A stretch of DNA of 56,987 nucleotides from Elusimicrobiota bacterium (GTDB lineage: Bacteria; Elusimicrobiota; Elusimicrobia; JACQPE01), in the NCBI GenBank assembly GCA_016180815.1, contig JACPAN010000028.1, positions 1-56,987 of the forward strand, read 5' to 3'. How positions within the stretch are numbered: position 1 is the first letter of the stretch; each line of letters begins with the position of its first letter. Below, piece by piece: positions 7,498 through 16,846 of the stretch. The notes under the pieces were generated by a model that was given only the letters and a program-made list of their open reading frames with translations, was not told the DNA's origin and searched no databases. The position numbers and the translations under genes are program-made.

Positions 7498-8211
7498 ATG
7501 AACGTTCAAAGAATAACCGCGATTCTTGCGATGACGGGGCTTCTGTTCGCCTGCGCCGGTATTAAACCCATTTATCTGGCCACGGATTTGCGTTTCCCTC
7601 AAAACGCCGCGGTCCTGCCCCTGGGCAATCAAACGAACGACATGAAGGCCCCGGAAATGATCCGCCCCTTAATCGAACAAGCCCTGCGACAGAAAGGCTA
7701 CGCCATCTTTACCCAGGCGGAAACGGATGAACGCCTGAGAAAACTTTTGGGCGTCACGGACGGCGGTCAATTGCGCGTTCTCTTTGAGGGGTTAAACGCC
7801 CAGAACCCTTCGGCAGCCATGGACGAGGGCTCAAGAGGCAGCATTTCCATGAAAAAATTGTCCGATGCCCTGCCCGTGGACACCGTGTTTTACGGCGAGG
7901 TTGTGGATTTCGGGATCACCAATCTGGGATTTTACCGGGAAAAACGGGTGCATTTGGCCTTTAAAATGGTGGATTTGAAAACCGGCAACCTTTTATGGAT
8001 CGATCAGGCCAAAATAAAGGAGCGCAATGTCGCCACATCCGTCGATGAAGCCAAAAGCTCTTTCAAAAAGGGGCTCCTGGAAAAAGCCGCCTATTCCACC
8101 GGGGTCAATGAAAAGACCAAAGGGCTGAGCGCGGCTTGGCTGCGCAACCCCCTTAAGGAACTCTCGGAAAAAGCCGTCCGCCGCGTCATGGCCACCCTGC
8201 CCAGAACTTAG
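7498..8211 (+). CDS. DUF799/GNA1162-like lipoprotein
   Basis: A 237-residue lipoprotein. The signal peptide MNVQRITAILAMTGLLFAC ends in a lipobox (LFAC), so Cys19 would be lipidated. The mature part has strands such as AAVLPLGNQTND, a helix EMIRPLIEQALRQKGY, and TVFYGEVVDFG, LAFKMVDLKTGNLLWID, which match the TolB/CsgG-like fold of the DUF799 / GNA1162 group of periplasmic lipoproteins. I start at the ATG at 7498 because upstream codons lie inside tRNA-Trp. The gene is wedged between tRNA-Trp and secE, an unusual place. The family is linked to surface-polysaccharide or curli-like export in other bacteria; the role here is unknown. Confidence 0.8.
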   Translation: MNVQRITAILAMTGLLFACAGIKPIYLATDLRFPQNAAVLPLGNQTNDMKAPEMIRPLIEQALRQKGYAIFTQAETDERLRKLLGVTDGGQLRVLFEGLNAQNPSAAMDEGSRGSISMKKLSDALPVDTVFYGEVVDFGITNLGFYREKRVHLAFKMVDLKTGNLLWIDQAKIKERNVATSVDEAKSSFKKGLLEKAAYSTGVNEKTKGLSAAWLRNPLKELSEKAVRRVMATLPRT

Positions 8212-8228
8212 CTATACTTCCCTCCGAC

Positions 8229-8414
8229 ATGTTTAATCCGGTCCAATTCGGAAAAGATGCCTATGGGGAGTTGCAAAAAGTCACTTGGATCCCCAGAAAA
8301 CAAATGATCGCCTCCACCATTATGATCATCATCCTGGTGTCTTTGGTGTCGGGCTTCATCGCCTTTGTGGATTTTCTGATTGCGCAATTTTTCTCAATAT
8401 TTATTAGAATATAG
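8229..8414 (+). CDS. secE: Preprotein translocase subunit SecE
   Basis: A 61-residue single-span SecE of the short bacterial type. The amphipathic helix with the conserved YGELQKVTWIPRKQ (residues 11-25) lies on the cytoplasmic face, followed by one membrane helix (about 30-58). SecE clamps SecY in the Sec channel. It is followed by nusG in the universal order. TATACT at 8213-8218 lies 10 nt before the ATG and no Shine-Dalgarno is visible, so a separate leaderless start is possible in addition to read-through from the lipoprotein gene. Confidence 0.95.
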   Translation: MFNPVQFGKDAYGELQKVTWIPRKQMIASTIMIIILVSLVSGFIAFVDFLIAQFFSIFIRI

Positions 8415-8484
8415 CCGATTCCCTCCGGCAATCCCGCCGGGGTTGACGACAAAATTAAGATAAAGGAGTTTTTTTGTCTTATTT

Positions 8485-9030
8485 ATGACTATGACTACCG
8501 GACAACGAGCATGGTACATCGTCCAAACAACGACCGGCCGTGAGGACCGCGTCCGCACCGCCATCAACAAAGCGAAGGAAACTTCCGTCGTCGGCGAGCG
8601 CATCCATCAAGTGCTCATCCCCACCGAAGACGTAGTCCAAATCCAAAAAAACAAAAAGGTCGTCAGAAAAAGAAAATTTTTTCCGGGTTACGTGCTGATT
8701 GACATGATCGTGGACAATGAGACTTACTGGCTGGTGCGCTCAATCACCGGAGTTTCCGGCTTCCTGGGCGGCGCCAATCCCGTGCCCCTTCCGGAGAGCG
8801 AAGTCAAAGGCATCCTGGAATTGACCGAAGCCGTACCCGGCAACCGTCCCAGACCCGCGGTCATGTTCGACAAAGGTGAAAGCATCCGCATCAACGATGG
8901 TCCCTTCAAGCATTTCGTGGGTGTGGTCGAAGAAATCAACGAGGAGCGCGCCCGCTTGAAAGCCATGGTCACCATTTTCGGCCGTGCAACCCCCGTGGAA
9001 CTCGATTTCCTTCAAGTCGAAAAGATTTAA
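8485..9030 (+). CDS. nusG: Transcription termination/antitermination factor NusG
   Basis: A 181-residue NusG. The NGN domain (about residues 8-115) begins [11 protein letters not shown] and contains [14 protein letters not shown] and the [10 protein letters not shown] stretch that contact the RNA polymerase clamp. The C-terminal KOW domain (about 128-181) starts [11 protein letters not shown] and ends [10 protein letters not shown]. It ties polymerase to Rho and to the ribosome. An AAAGGAG at 8462-8468 is rather far (16 nt) from the ATG at 8485; a second ATG at 8491 is equally possible. Confidence 0.97.
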   Translation: MTMTTGQRAWYIVQTTTGREDRVRTAINKAKETSVVGERIHQVLIPTEDVVQIQKNKKVVRKRKFFPGYVLIDMIVDNETYWLVRSITGVSGFLGGANPVPLPESEVKGILELTEAVPGNRPRPAVMFDKGESIRINDGPFKHFVGVVEEINEERARLKAMVTIFGRATPVELDFLQVEKI

Positions 9031-9044
9031 CCAAGGAGAATCCG

Positions 9045-9491
<447 letters not shown>

Positions 9492-9509
9492 TAATAATAG
9501 AGGTTGAAT

Positions 9510-10217
9510 ATGCCAGCCACATTATCCAAACGACAAAAAACCTGGACCAGCGCCTACGATAAAACCAAAACCTACGATCTCGCCGCGGCCGTCGACATTT
9601 TAAAGAAAACGGCCAAGGCCAAGTTCGACGAGTCCATCGAGCTTCATTTCAACCTGGGCATCAACCCCAAGCAAAACGACCAGCAAGTCCGCGCCACCGT
9701 GGTCCTGCCCCACGGCTCGGGCAAAGCCAAAAAAGTGGCGGTCATCGCCAAAGGCGAAAAAACCAGGGAAGCCCAGGCCGCCGGCGCCGACGAGGTCGGC
9801 GAGAATGACTTGATCGAAAAAATCGCGAAAGGCTGGATGGATTTCGACGTTTTAGTCGCTACGCCGGATGTGATGAAAGACGTGGCCAAATTGGGCAAAA
9901 CACTCGGCCCCAAGGGCCTGATGCCCAACCCTAAAACCGGCACCGTCACCTTCGATCTGGGTAAAATCGTCAAAGAAATCAAAGGCGGACGCATCGAATT
10001 CCGCGCGGATCAGACGGGCAATGTGCACACCGCGATCGGCAAAATGTCGTTCGACCCGCAGAAAATCAAAGAAAACGCCCAAGCCATGATTCAGGCGGTA
10101 GTGGGCGCCAGACCCTCGAGCGTCAAGGGAACATATTTAAAAAGCGTGACGCTGACGTCCACTATGGGGCCCGGCATCCGCGTGACCCCGCCGCAAAAAT
10201 CAAAAGAGGACGAATAG
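9510..10217 (+). CDS. rplA: 50S ribosomal protein L1
   Basis: A 235-residue L1 with the two-domain pattern: [27 protein letters not shown] split across the first domain, then [18 protein letters not shown] in the second, and a C-terminal [17 protein letters not shown]. It forms the mobile L1 stalk and usually represses its own operon by binding the L11-L1 mRNA. I choose the ATG at 9510 over a TTG two codons upstream because AGAGG ends 6 nt before it. The usual next gene, rplJ, is absent here. Confidence 0.98.
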   Translation: MPATLSKRQKTWTSAYDKTKTYDLAAAVDILKKTAKAKFDESIELHFNLGINPKQNDQQVRATVVLPHGSGKAKKVAVIAKGEKTREAQAAGADEVGENDLIEKIAKGWMDFDVLVATPDVMKDVAKLGKTLGPKGLMPNPKTGTVTFDLGKIVKEIKGGRIEFRADQTGNVHTAIGKMSFDPQKIKENAQAMIQAVVGARPSSVKGTYLKSVTLTSTMGPGIRVTPPQKSKEDE

Positions 10218-10244
10218 TCATCGACTCACTCTAGGAGGATTATC

Positions 10245-12545
10245 GTGGAAGGAAAAATTGTATTGCCCCCGTTCGGGGACACGGAATGGAAAATTTTATG
10301 GGGCGTGCTCGCCTCCTCTGTTTTAGCGCTCATTTACGGCGTCTATCTGGTGCGCCGCGTGATGGCCATTCCGGTCGGCAATAAGAAAATGTTGGAAGTG
10401 GCCCAGGCCATCGAGGAAGGCGCCAACGCCTACCTGGCCCGCCAAGTTAAAGCCATGAGCCCCTTTGTGGGTCTTTTGGCGGCCGTCCTTTGGGGCGTTT
10501 ACTACCCCGCTTTCGGATCGCGTTTGGCCGGGGGCGTCGCCCTGGCTTTTCTAATGGGCGTAGCCGCTTCCTACGGCGCCGGCGCCATCGGCATGTGGCT
10601 GGCCGTCAAAGGCAATGTCAGAAGCGCGTTCTCGGCTTTGACCAGCTTTAAACGCGCATTGGAATTATCTTTTGACGCCGGCGCCGTGGCCGGCATGTTC
10701 ACCGTGGGCTTCGGGCTTTTGGGCGCAACCGTTATTTTCATGATTTTCAAACAAGACGCGATGAAGGTTTTGGTCGGCTTCGGTTTCGGCGGCGCTCTCG
10801 CCGCTCTTTTCATGCGCATGGGCGGCGGCATTTACACCAAAGCGGCCGACGTGGGCGCGGACTTAGTCGGCAAAGTCGAAGTCGGCATCCCTGAAGACGA
10901 CCCACGCAACGCCGCCACCATTGCGGACAACGTGGGCGACAACGTGGGCGATTGCGCCGGCATGGTGGCCGACGTATTTGAGTCCTACGAGGTCACGCTC
11001 GTGGCCGCGATTATTTTGGCGGCCAGTTGCTTGGCGGACAGCGCGTTTGTCAGCCAACACGGCGACGGAGCTCAGGCATTCGCCCTTAAATTAATTTTGT
11101 TTCCCCTCTTGATCCGAGCGCTGGGCGTTTTCGCCAGCATCATCGGTATTTGGGCCGTACGCGTCAAAGGCGAAGGCATGGTTGATCCGATGAAGCCCAT
11201 TGAACGCGGCTATCTGTTAAGCTCATTGGCCAGCGTTGTGGGCTTCTTTATCATCAACGCCCTGTTCCTGAAAGATGCCTCAACCGGAGCCGTGGATTGG
11301 CGCTACGGCATCGCAGCCACTATCGGCATCCTGCTGGCTGTGGCCACGTTATTTATCACCAACTATTTCACGCATCCGGGCAAACGGCCGGCTACGGAAA
11401 CAGCGCTCTCTTCCCGAACCGGGCCCGCAACCGTGATTTTGACCGGCACATCAATAGGCTTGGAGTCTTCGGTTTGGGCTGTATTGACCATTGCCGTCAC
11501 CATCCTCTCCTCCATGTGGATTTTTCCGGAAAGCATGGCCTTGGCCGCCTATGGCGTCAGCTTGGTCGGCCTCGGGCTCTTGACCACCACGGGATTCATC
11601 CTGGCCATGGACACTTACGGCCCCATCACGGACAATGCCCATGGGATTTTCGAAATGTCCGGAGTTAAAGATGAACGGGCGGAGAAAACGCTCTCCTGGA
11701 TGGACGCCATCGGCAACACCACCAAAGCCCTGACCAAGGGCTTGGCCATTGCCACGGCCGTGATCGCAGCGGTCAGCTTGTTCCGCTCCTTCATCGAAGA
11801 GGCCCACCTGTTCGACGTCGGCATCCAGATCAATATGCCCGATGTTTTCGTCGGCTTGTTAATCGGCGGCTGCGTGCCCTTTTTATTCTCCTCATTCGCG
11901 ATTAAAGCCGTGGGCCGCGCCGCCTACATGATCGTCGAAGAAGTCCGGCGCCAATTCAGGGAAAAACCGGGCATTATGGATTACCGGGAAAAGCCGGATT
12001 ATGCCCGCTGCGTGGCGATTGTGACCACCGCGGCCCAGAGGGAACTGATCGCTCCCGCGATTCTGGCTGTTTTCGCGCCGATTTTGGTCGGCTTTGGACT
12101 CGGCGTCGGCGGCTTGGGCGGATTTTTAGGCGGCGCGATTTTAACGGGCCAGCTCTTGGCCGTGTATATGTCCAATGCCGGGGCTGTTTGGGATAACGCC
12201 AAAAAGAAAATCGAAGACGGGTTCCTGGGCGGCAAAGGCACCGACTGTCACAAAGCCGCGGTTATCGGCGATACGGTCGGCGACCCATTTAAAGACACCG
12301 CAGGCCCGGCTTTAAATCCCTTGATCAAAGTCATGAATTTGGTGTCCATTATGATCGCCCCATTCATCATCAGCGGCATTTCCATGGGCCTGAGATTCGC
12401 TATTGTGGCCGTATCCTTGATCACGCTGACCGTGGCGATTACGCTCTCCAAGAAAGGCTCCGGCTTCAGCGCATCGGAAACCAACGATCATTCGGACCGG
12501 CGCCCCAAACCCCTCGGCGAAGCTAAAAAACTCAGCCTGACCTAA
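10245..12545 (+). CDS. hppA: Membrane-bound proton-pumping inorganic pyrophosphatase
   Basis: A 766-residue, roughly 16-helix integral membrane enzyme that couples pyrophosphate hydrolysis to ion pumping. Family signatures are intact: the [11 protein letters not shown](V)GIPEDDPRN substrate-binding stretch (around residue 200), [26 protein letters not shown], and [17 protein letters not shown] near the C-terminus. The ion-specificity position reads GNTTKA with Lys, which in characterised enzymes marks the K+-independent H+-pumping class (K+-dependent ones have Ala). A GTG start at 10245 follows a perfect AGGAGG at 7-nt spacing. It lies 27 nt after rplA and 14 nt before mdh, so all may be co-transcribed. 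Confidence 0.97.
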   Translation: MEGKIVLPPFGDTEWKILWGVLASSVLALIYGVYLVRRVMAIPVGNKKMLEVAQAIEEGANAYLARQVKAMSPFVGLLAAVLWGVYYPAFGSRLAGGVALAFLMGVAASYGAGAIGMWLAVKGNVRSAFSALTSFKRALELSFDAGAVAGMFTVGFGLLGATVIFMIFKQDAMKVLVGFGFGGALAALFMRMGGGIYTKAADVGADLVGKVEVGIPEDDPRNAATIADNVGDNVGDCAGMVADVFESYEVTLVAAIILAASCLADSAFVSQHGDGAQAFALKLILFPLLIRALGVFASIIGIWAVRVKGEGMVDPMKPIERGYLLSSLASVVGFFIINALFLKDASTGAVDWRYGIAATIGILLAVATLFITNYFTHPGKRPATETALSSRTGPATVILTGTSIGLESSVWAVLTIAVTILSSMWIFPESMALAAYGVSLVGLGLLTTTGFILAMDTYGPITDNAHGIFEMSGVKDERAEKTLSWMDAIGNTTKALTKGLAIATAVIAAVSLFRSFIEEAHLFDVGIQINMPDVFVGLLIGGCVPFLFSSFAIKAVGRAAYMIVEEVRRQFREKPGIMDYREKPDYARCVAIVTTAAQRELIAPAILAVFAPILVGFGLGVGGLGGFLGGAILTGQLLAVYMSNAGAVWDNAKKKIEDGFLGGKGTDCHKAAVIGDTVGDPFKDTAGPALNPLIKVMNLVSIMIAPFIISGISMGLRFAIVAVSLITLTVAITLSKKGSGFSASETNDHSDRRPKPLGEAKKLSLT

Positions 12546-12559
12546 CGCCCGGCCATTCC

Positions 12560-13510
12560 ATGCGGCATAAAGTCAGCATCGTCGGCGCGGGCAATGTCGG
12601 CGCCACATTAGCCGAACGCCTCCATGCCGCGGGCTTAGCCGACGTCGTTCTGCTCGATATCCCGGAAACCGGCGGCATGCCCAAAGGCAAAGGCATCGAC
12701 ATGGAGCAAGCCGGCTCCGTCTTAAGATCGGACTGCCGCATCACCGGAACCACGGAATACGGCCCGACCAACAACTCGGATGTGGCCGTCATTACCGCCG
12801 GGCTGCCCCGCAAGCCGGGTATGACCCGCGAACAGCTTCTGGAAATCAACGCCAAAATCGTCTCAAGCGCGGCCAAACAATTGGCCCAAACCTCGCCCAA
12901 TGCCGTCTTGATCGTGGTCACCAATCCCCTGGATGCCATGTGCTACGCCGCTTATAAAGCCAGCGGATTCCCCAGGGAGCGCGTTCTAGGCATGGCCGGG
13001 GTGCTCGACGCTTCGCGCATGGAACGATTAATCGCGCGCCAATTGAATGTCTCCATCGAAAACGTTTTTGCCTGCGTTTTGGGCACGCACGGAGAAACCA
13101 TGGTGCCGGTTCCCTCGTATTCCACGGTGTTCGGTGTGCCCATCACCAAACTTTTTTCAACGGAAGACATTAAAAATATCGTTCATAAAACCATCCAAGG
13201 CGGCGCGGAAATCGTGGAGCTGCTTAAAACAGGCAGCGCTTATTACGCGCCTTCGGCCAGCGTTCTTGAAATGATTTCAGCGATCTTGAAAGACAAAAAG
13301 AAAATCCTCACCTGCTCGGTTTACTTAAACGGAGAATACGGATTAAAAGACGTGTATTTAGGCGTCCCGGCCGTGCTGGGAGCCAAAGGTTTAGAACGCG
13401 TTCTTGAAATTCCCTTATCGCCGGAAGAAAAAACCGCGTTAGGCGACGCCGCCAAAGCCGTTGGGGAAATGGTCGGGCATATCAAGAAAGCGCCCGCCCC
13501 AGCCGCTTAA
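12560..13510 (+). CDS. mdh: Malate dehydrogenase (LDH-like type)
   Basis: A 316-residue NAD-dependent dehydrogenase. IVGAGNVGATLAE is the dinucleotide-binding loop. ITAGLPRKPGMTRE carries the Arg pair that selects malate/oxaloacetate over lactate (LDH has Gln at this position). VTNPLDAM, and GTHGETMVP with the catalytic His (about residue 175), follow. The family is the tetrameric LDH-like MDH found in many anaerobes, interconverting malate and oxaloacetate in the cytoplasm. There is no clear Shine-Dalgarno; it follows hppA by 14 nt. Its stop overlaps the stop of the convergent response-regulator gene (both read from the same TTAA). Confidence 0.95.
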   Translation: MRHKVSIVGAGNVGATLAERLHAAGLADVVLLDIPETGGMPKGKGIDMEQAGSVLRSDCRITGTTEYGPTNNSDVAVITAGLPRKPGMTREQLLEINAKIVSSAAKQLAQTSPNAVLIVVTNPLDAMCYAAYKASGFPRERVLGMAGVLDASRMERLIARQLNVSIENVFACVLGTHGETMVPVPSYSTVFGVPITKLFSTEDIKNIVHKTIQGGAEIVELLKTGSAYYAPSASVLEMISAILKDKKKILTCSVYLNGEYGLKDVYLGVPAVLGAKGLERVLEIPLSPEEKTALGDAAKAVGEMVGHIKKAPAPAA

Positions 13511-13893
13511 AACCCTTTCTCAACGCTCAAAACATCGCGTACCGCGGTCACCACCTTGGCCATAGAGCAAGGTTTAACCAAATAACGCACTGCGCCCAAG
13601 CTGAGCCCCTTGGCGATATCCGCCTTCTGATCCAAAGCGGAATGAATGACCACCGGAATCGTTTTTGTTTTGGCATCGCTTTTTAAATACTGAAGCACGG
13701 CCCAACCGTCTTTTTTGGGAAGGTTAATATCCAAAATAACGGCTAAGGGTCCCCCCAAACAAGCTTTTTCAATGGCTTCCTCGCCGTCGAAAGCCGCCAT
13801 GACCTTGAATCCATCTTTCTTGAACGCCTCCTGAAGAAGCGTGTTGATATGAAAATCATCCTCAACGATCAAAATCATCGCCATACCCGGCAA
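13507..13893 (-). CDS. Receiver-only response regulator
   Basis: A 128-residue stand-alone receiver domain. The acidic pair is E11/D12 (IVEDD), the phospho-acceptor is D55 (AVILDINLP) and the conserved Lys is K107 (YLVKP). There is no output domain, so it must act by protein contacts, like CheY or a Spo0F-type relay protein. It is last gene of a three-gene unit with a second receiver (13907) and a histidine kinase (14301). Confidence 0.92.
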   Translation of the reverse strand: MPGMAMILIVEDDFHINTLLQEAFKKDGFKVMAAFDGEEAIEKACLGGPLAVILDINLPKKDGWAVLQYLKSDAKTKTIPVVIHSALDQKADIAKGLSLGAVRYLVKPCSMAKVVTAVRDVLSVEKGF

Positions 13894-13906
13894 GCAGCCG
13901 CCGTTC

Positions 13907-14281
13907 TCAAGCGGCGTGCTTTTTCACCTCCTGAACCAGCACATTTAAGTCGAACGGCTTGCAGACGTAGCCGATCACGCTGGGATTTTCCTTGCCCATC
14001 TCCGTATCCTCCGGAGATAAAATAGAAATGACCACGATGGGGATGCTTTTTGTTTTTGGATTCTTCTTCAATTCTTCGGCCAATTTCCACCCCCGCATGC
14101 CCGGCAGCAGAAGATCGAGAAGAATCAGATCGACCGACGTTGTTTCCAAAAGCGCGAGGGCTTCTTCTCCGGAACCGACTTGAACCACCTCGTAACCCTC
14201 CAGCTTCAATGTCTCCGATACCAAGTCATTGGTATGCGTGTCATCATCAACAACCAGAACTTTTTTACTCACTGCTCTCAC
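13907..14281 (-). CDS. Receiver-only response regulator
   Basis: A 124-residue receiver domain. The acidic residues are in VVDDD, the phospho-acceptor is D56 (LILLDLLLPG) and the switch Lys is K108 (YVCKPF). It has no output domain. It lies 13 nt upstream of the other receiver and 19 nt downstream of the histidine kinase gene, so the kinase probably phosphorylates one or both. Two receivers with one kinase suggest a relay or a phosphate sink. Confidence 0.92.
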   Translation of the reverse strand: MRAVSKKVLVVDDDTHTNDLVSETLKLEGYEVVQVGSGEEALALLETTSVDLILLDLLLPGMRGWKLAEELKKNPKTKSIPIVVISILSPEDTEMGKENPSVIGYVCKPFDLNVLVQEVKKHAA

Positions 14282-14300
14282 CTCCTCGCCTCTTCATTCG

Positions 14301-15902
14301 CTACCCGTGAGCCGCGGGCGCCGCGGCTTCCTTCTGCGGCGTTTGCGCCGGACTTAAATCCATGCCCCTAGGCAGCACCACCGTGAACTGAGCCCCTGTT
14401 TTTAAATTTTCAGCGCGAATTTTCCCGCCCATGGTTTCAACCAAGGACTTCGTGATGGCCAACCCCAAGCCCGTGCCCGTCATTTTTCGCGTTTTCTCAT
14501 CCGTGGCGCGCGCAAAAGGACGGAATAAACGGGACCAAAGCTCTTTGGGGATTCCGGAGCCCTCGTCGCGGATGTTGATGACCAATGTTCTCTCATTGAC
14601 CAAAGAAAGCTCGATATACACGAATTTTTCCACGGGCGTATATTTGGCTGAATTGCCGGTGATATTAATCAAAATCTGCTTTGTTTTATCCTCATCCAGC
14701 ATCGCGAACAATTGCTGGGTTTCGCAAAGAACCTTGTAATGAGGCTGATCCGGCCGCATCCGAAGCTCATTCGCCACTTTTTCAGCCAAGGCTTTGACAT
14801 CGACGCGGGTAACGTGCAACTCGATTTTTCCGCTTTGAATTTTCTTTAAATCCAACACCTCATTGACCATGCGGCCTAAACGCGCGGTTTCAGCGACGAT
14901 GGCGTTTAAATAATTAGTCATTTGCTCTTTGGTCAAACGCTCTGCGTACTTGAGCATCAAAGTAGTGAATCCCGAAATCGAGGTCAGGGGCGTGCGCAAT
15001 TCATGGGAGGCCATGGACACGAAATTCGATTCCAATTCCTGAAGCCTTTTAAGCTCCATGTTGGTTTCAAGCAACGTTTCATTCGCATCCTTAATCGCCT
15101 TGGTTTTCTGCTCGACGATGGATTCCAGCTGATTCTTGGAAATCGTTGTTTCCCTTAACCGTTTGGTCATTTTGTTGAAGGAGGTGGCCAATTGCCCAAC
15201 CTCATCCTCGCTGGCTACTTTGACCTGGGCGTTTAAATTGCCGCCGGCCAATTCCTGCGTGGCGCGGTTTAAGTCATGGAGCGGACGCACGATTCTCTTG
15301 GTAAAGAGCGCCACGATCACCGAGGCGCCCAGCACAATGGCGCCCAAAGAGGCCGCCACGAATAGAATCGTCTGATTGATATGCTCTCTGATTTTGGCCT
15401 CGGAGAGGCCCACGTAAATGGCGCCCAAGCTGATCGCAGATTGCCCGGTGGGCAGCATCAATTCAATGTCGCCCTCGCGGAAGGAGCGCGGACCCTGGAT
15501 GGCCATGCCGATGATATAACGCGCGTTGCTTTTATCATGACGGATCATGGGCACGGCGCTTTTCATCACATCCTGATCCCACAGCGACAAGAACAGCTTG
15601 CTGCCTTTCTTTTTCTCATCCGAGTGAGCCAAAATATTGCCTTCCGAATCAACGACAATGGCGATGTCCACATCCGGGTCGAGCTTCAAGGAACGCACCA
15701 CGCCTTCCAAACCCGCGCCGAAATCCCCGTGCCGGATGGCCTCCATGGCCTGCTTGGCTACGGCCTGAAGCAAAATGCGGCCCCGGTGCTCGATTTGCTC
15801 CTGAATGATTTCTCCGGCATGACGCACGAACAGCCCGGCCACCACCGAACCGGCCACACCCACCATCACGATCGCCAACGCGATAAAACGCCGGCCGATC
15901 AT
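14301..15902 (-). CDS. Membrane sensor histidine kinase (HAMP-HisKA-HATPase)
   Basis: A 533-residue sensor kinase. Membrane helix 1 is about residues 6-26, an extracytoplasmic sensor covers 27-175, and helix 2 is 177-201. The sensor resembles a double-Cache/PAS-like fold (VDIAIVVDSEGNILAHS). A HAMP domain (about 202-255), a coiled coil (255-292), HisKA with the phospho-acceptor H300 in MASHELRTP, and a HATPase domain follow. In the HATPase domain the N box is NITGNSAKYTP, G1 is RDEGSGIP and G2 is TGTGLGLAI. All catalytic boxes are present. Its ligand is unknown. It begins the minus-strand operon with the two receiver-only regulators. Confidence 0.95.
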   Translation of the reverse strand: MIGRRFIALAIVMVGVAGSVVAGLFVRHAGEIIQEQIEHRGRILLQAVAKQAMEAIRHGDFGAGLEGVVRSLKLDPDVDIAIVVDSEGNILAHSDEKKKGSKLFLSLWDQDVMKSAVPMIRHDKSNARYIIGMAIQGPRSFREGDIELMLPTGQSAISLGAIYVGLSEAKIREHINQTILFVAASLGAIVLGASVIVALFTKRIVRPLHDLNRATQELAGGNLNAQVKVASEDEVGQLATSFNKMTKRLRETTISKNQLESIVEQKTKAIKDANETLLETNMELKRLQELESNFVSMASHELRTPLTSISGFTTLMLKYAERLTKEQMTNYLNAIVAETARLGRMVNEVLDLKKIQSGKIELHVTRVDVKALAEKVANELRMRPDQPHYKVLCETQQLFAMLDEDKTKQILINITGNSAKYTPVEKFVYIELSLVNERTLVINIRDEGSGIPKELWSRLFRPFARATDEKTRKMTGTGLGLAITKSLVETMGGKIRAENLKTGAQFTVVLPRGMDLSPAQTPQKEAAAPAAHG

Positions 15903-16025
15903 AAATGAATCATCACGCGATCAACCATCGCTTCAACATTAAACAAGAAGGGTTCTCCCTCCTATTCAAATTTAGTCTAATAATCGCCGGATCGCCATAA
16001 CGAATTGATTTTTTCGGAGGGGTTC

Positions 16026-16754
16026 ATGATCAGCCGGTTTTTAATCGCCTTCGCCGCTTTCGCCACTGCAACGGCTCCCCTATTTGCTGATCCGTTTGAT
16101 GATTTCAAAAAAAACGTGGCGCAGGAATTCCTCAAGCCCTTCGCCAAAGATATCGGGGCGGTCATGGGCGGAGGCAGTTTCCACACCGGACGCTCGCTGG
16201 GATTCCCGGGCGTTGATATCGGCGGCCATGTCACCGTTCAAAACAAGCCGTCCGAAGACAATAAAATTTTAAAAAACGCCAAGGTGGATGCCTTCGGTTT
16301 GCCGTTCCTTCAAGGGGAAGTCGGCCTTCCCTTCAACGTCGATGTGATTCTGCGCGGCATCAGCCTCCAAGACATCACGGTTGTCGGCGGCGGGCTGCGC
16401 TACGGACTTTTTAAACTGAGGATGGTTCCTCTCTCTCCCGGCCTCGCGGTTTCCGTATTCGGCCATGCGTTAAACCACACCGCGTTCTCCGTAGCCCATC
16501 AATCCGCCAATATCGCGCTGGACTTGTCCGTGCCCATCGTCAGCCCTTATATCGGCTTTGGCATGGACCGCACGCGCGTCAAAGTCAATCAAGCGGATGT
16601 CGCGGGCGTAGTGGGTTTGGACGCCAAAGCCACGGGCACGCGTTTCGCCGCGGGCGTCAATTTAAAACCTCTGCCCCTTGTTTACCTGCACGGCGCCGTG
16701 CTCTCGGCCAACAGCAAAACAGGATTTGAAGCGGGCTTAGGCGTCAAGTTCTAA
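16026..16754 (+). CDS. Predicted outer-membrane beta-barrel protein
   Basis: A 242-residue protein with a clear signal peptide (MISRFLIAFAAFATATAPLFA). The mature part is a series of short alternating amphipathic strands (GLPFLQGEVGLPFNVDVIL, VVGGGLRYGLFKL, LSVPIVSPYIGFGMDRTRV) and ends in a phenylalanine (AGLGVKF), the usual C-terminal signature of an outer-membrane barrel. The family resembles the DUF6588-like secreted proteins, but that is tentative. The start at 16026 is supported by GGAGG ending 5 nt upstream. The upstream spacer separates it from the divergent histidine kinase, so the kinase could control it. Confidence 0.65.
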   Translation: MISRFLIAFAAFATATAPLFADPFDDFKKNVAQEFLKPFAKDIGAVMGGGSFHTGRSLGFPGVDIGGHVTVQNKPSEDNKILKNAKVDAFGLPFLQGEVGLPFNVDVILRGISLQDITVVGGGLRYGLFKLRMVPLSPGLAVSVFGHALNHTAFSVAHQSANIALDLSVPIVSPYIGFGMDRTRVKVNQADVAGVVGLDAKATGTRFAAGVNLKPLPLVYLHGAVLSANSKTGFEAGLGVKF

Positions 16755-16846
16755 CCCGCGCTTAAAAAAACCGGCGGCTCCGTCTCACCTTTTCCTTTAT
16801 AGAGACCCCTCTTGCCTGTTTTTCCTTCGGGGGTCATACTATTGAC

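Noticed and set aside
16755-16846. GACCCC/GGGGTC inverted repeat as a terminator
   Set aside because: The arms are only 6 bp with a spacer of about 20 nt and no T-run, so it is too weak to call.
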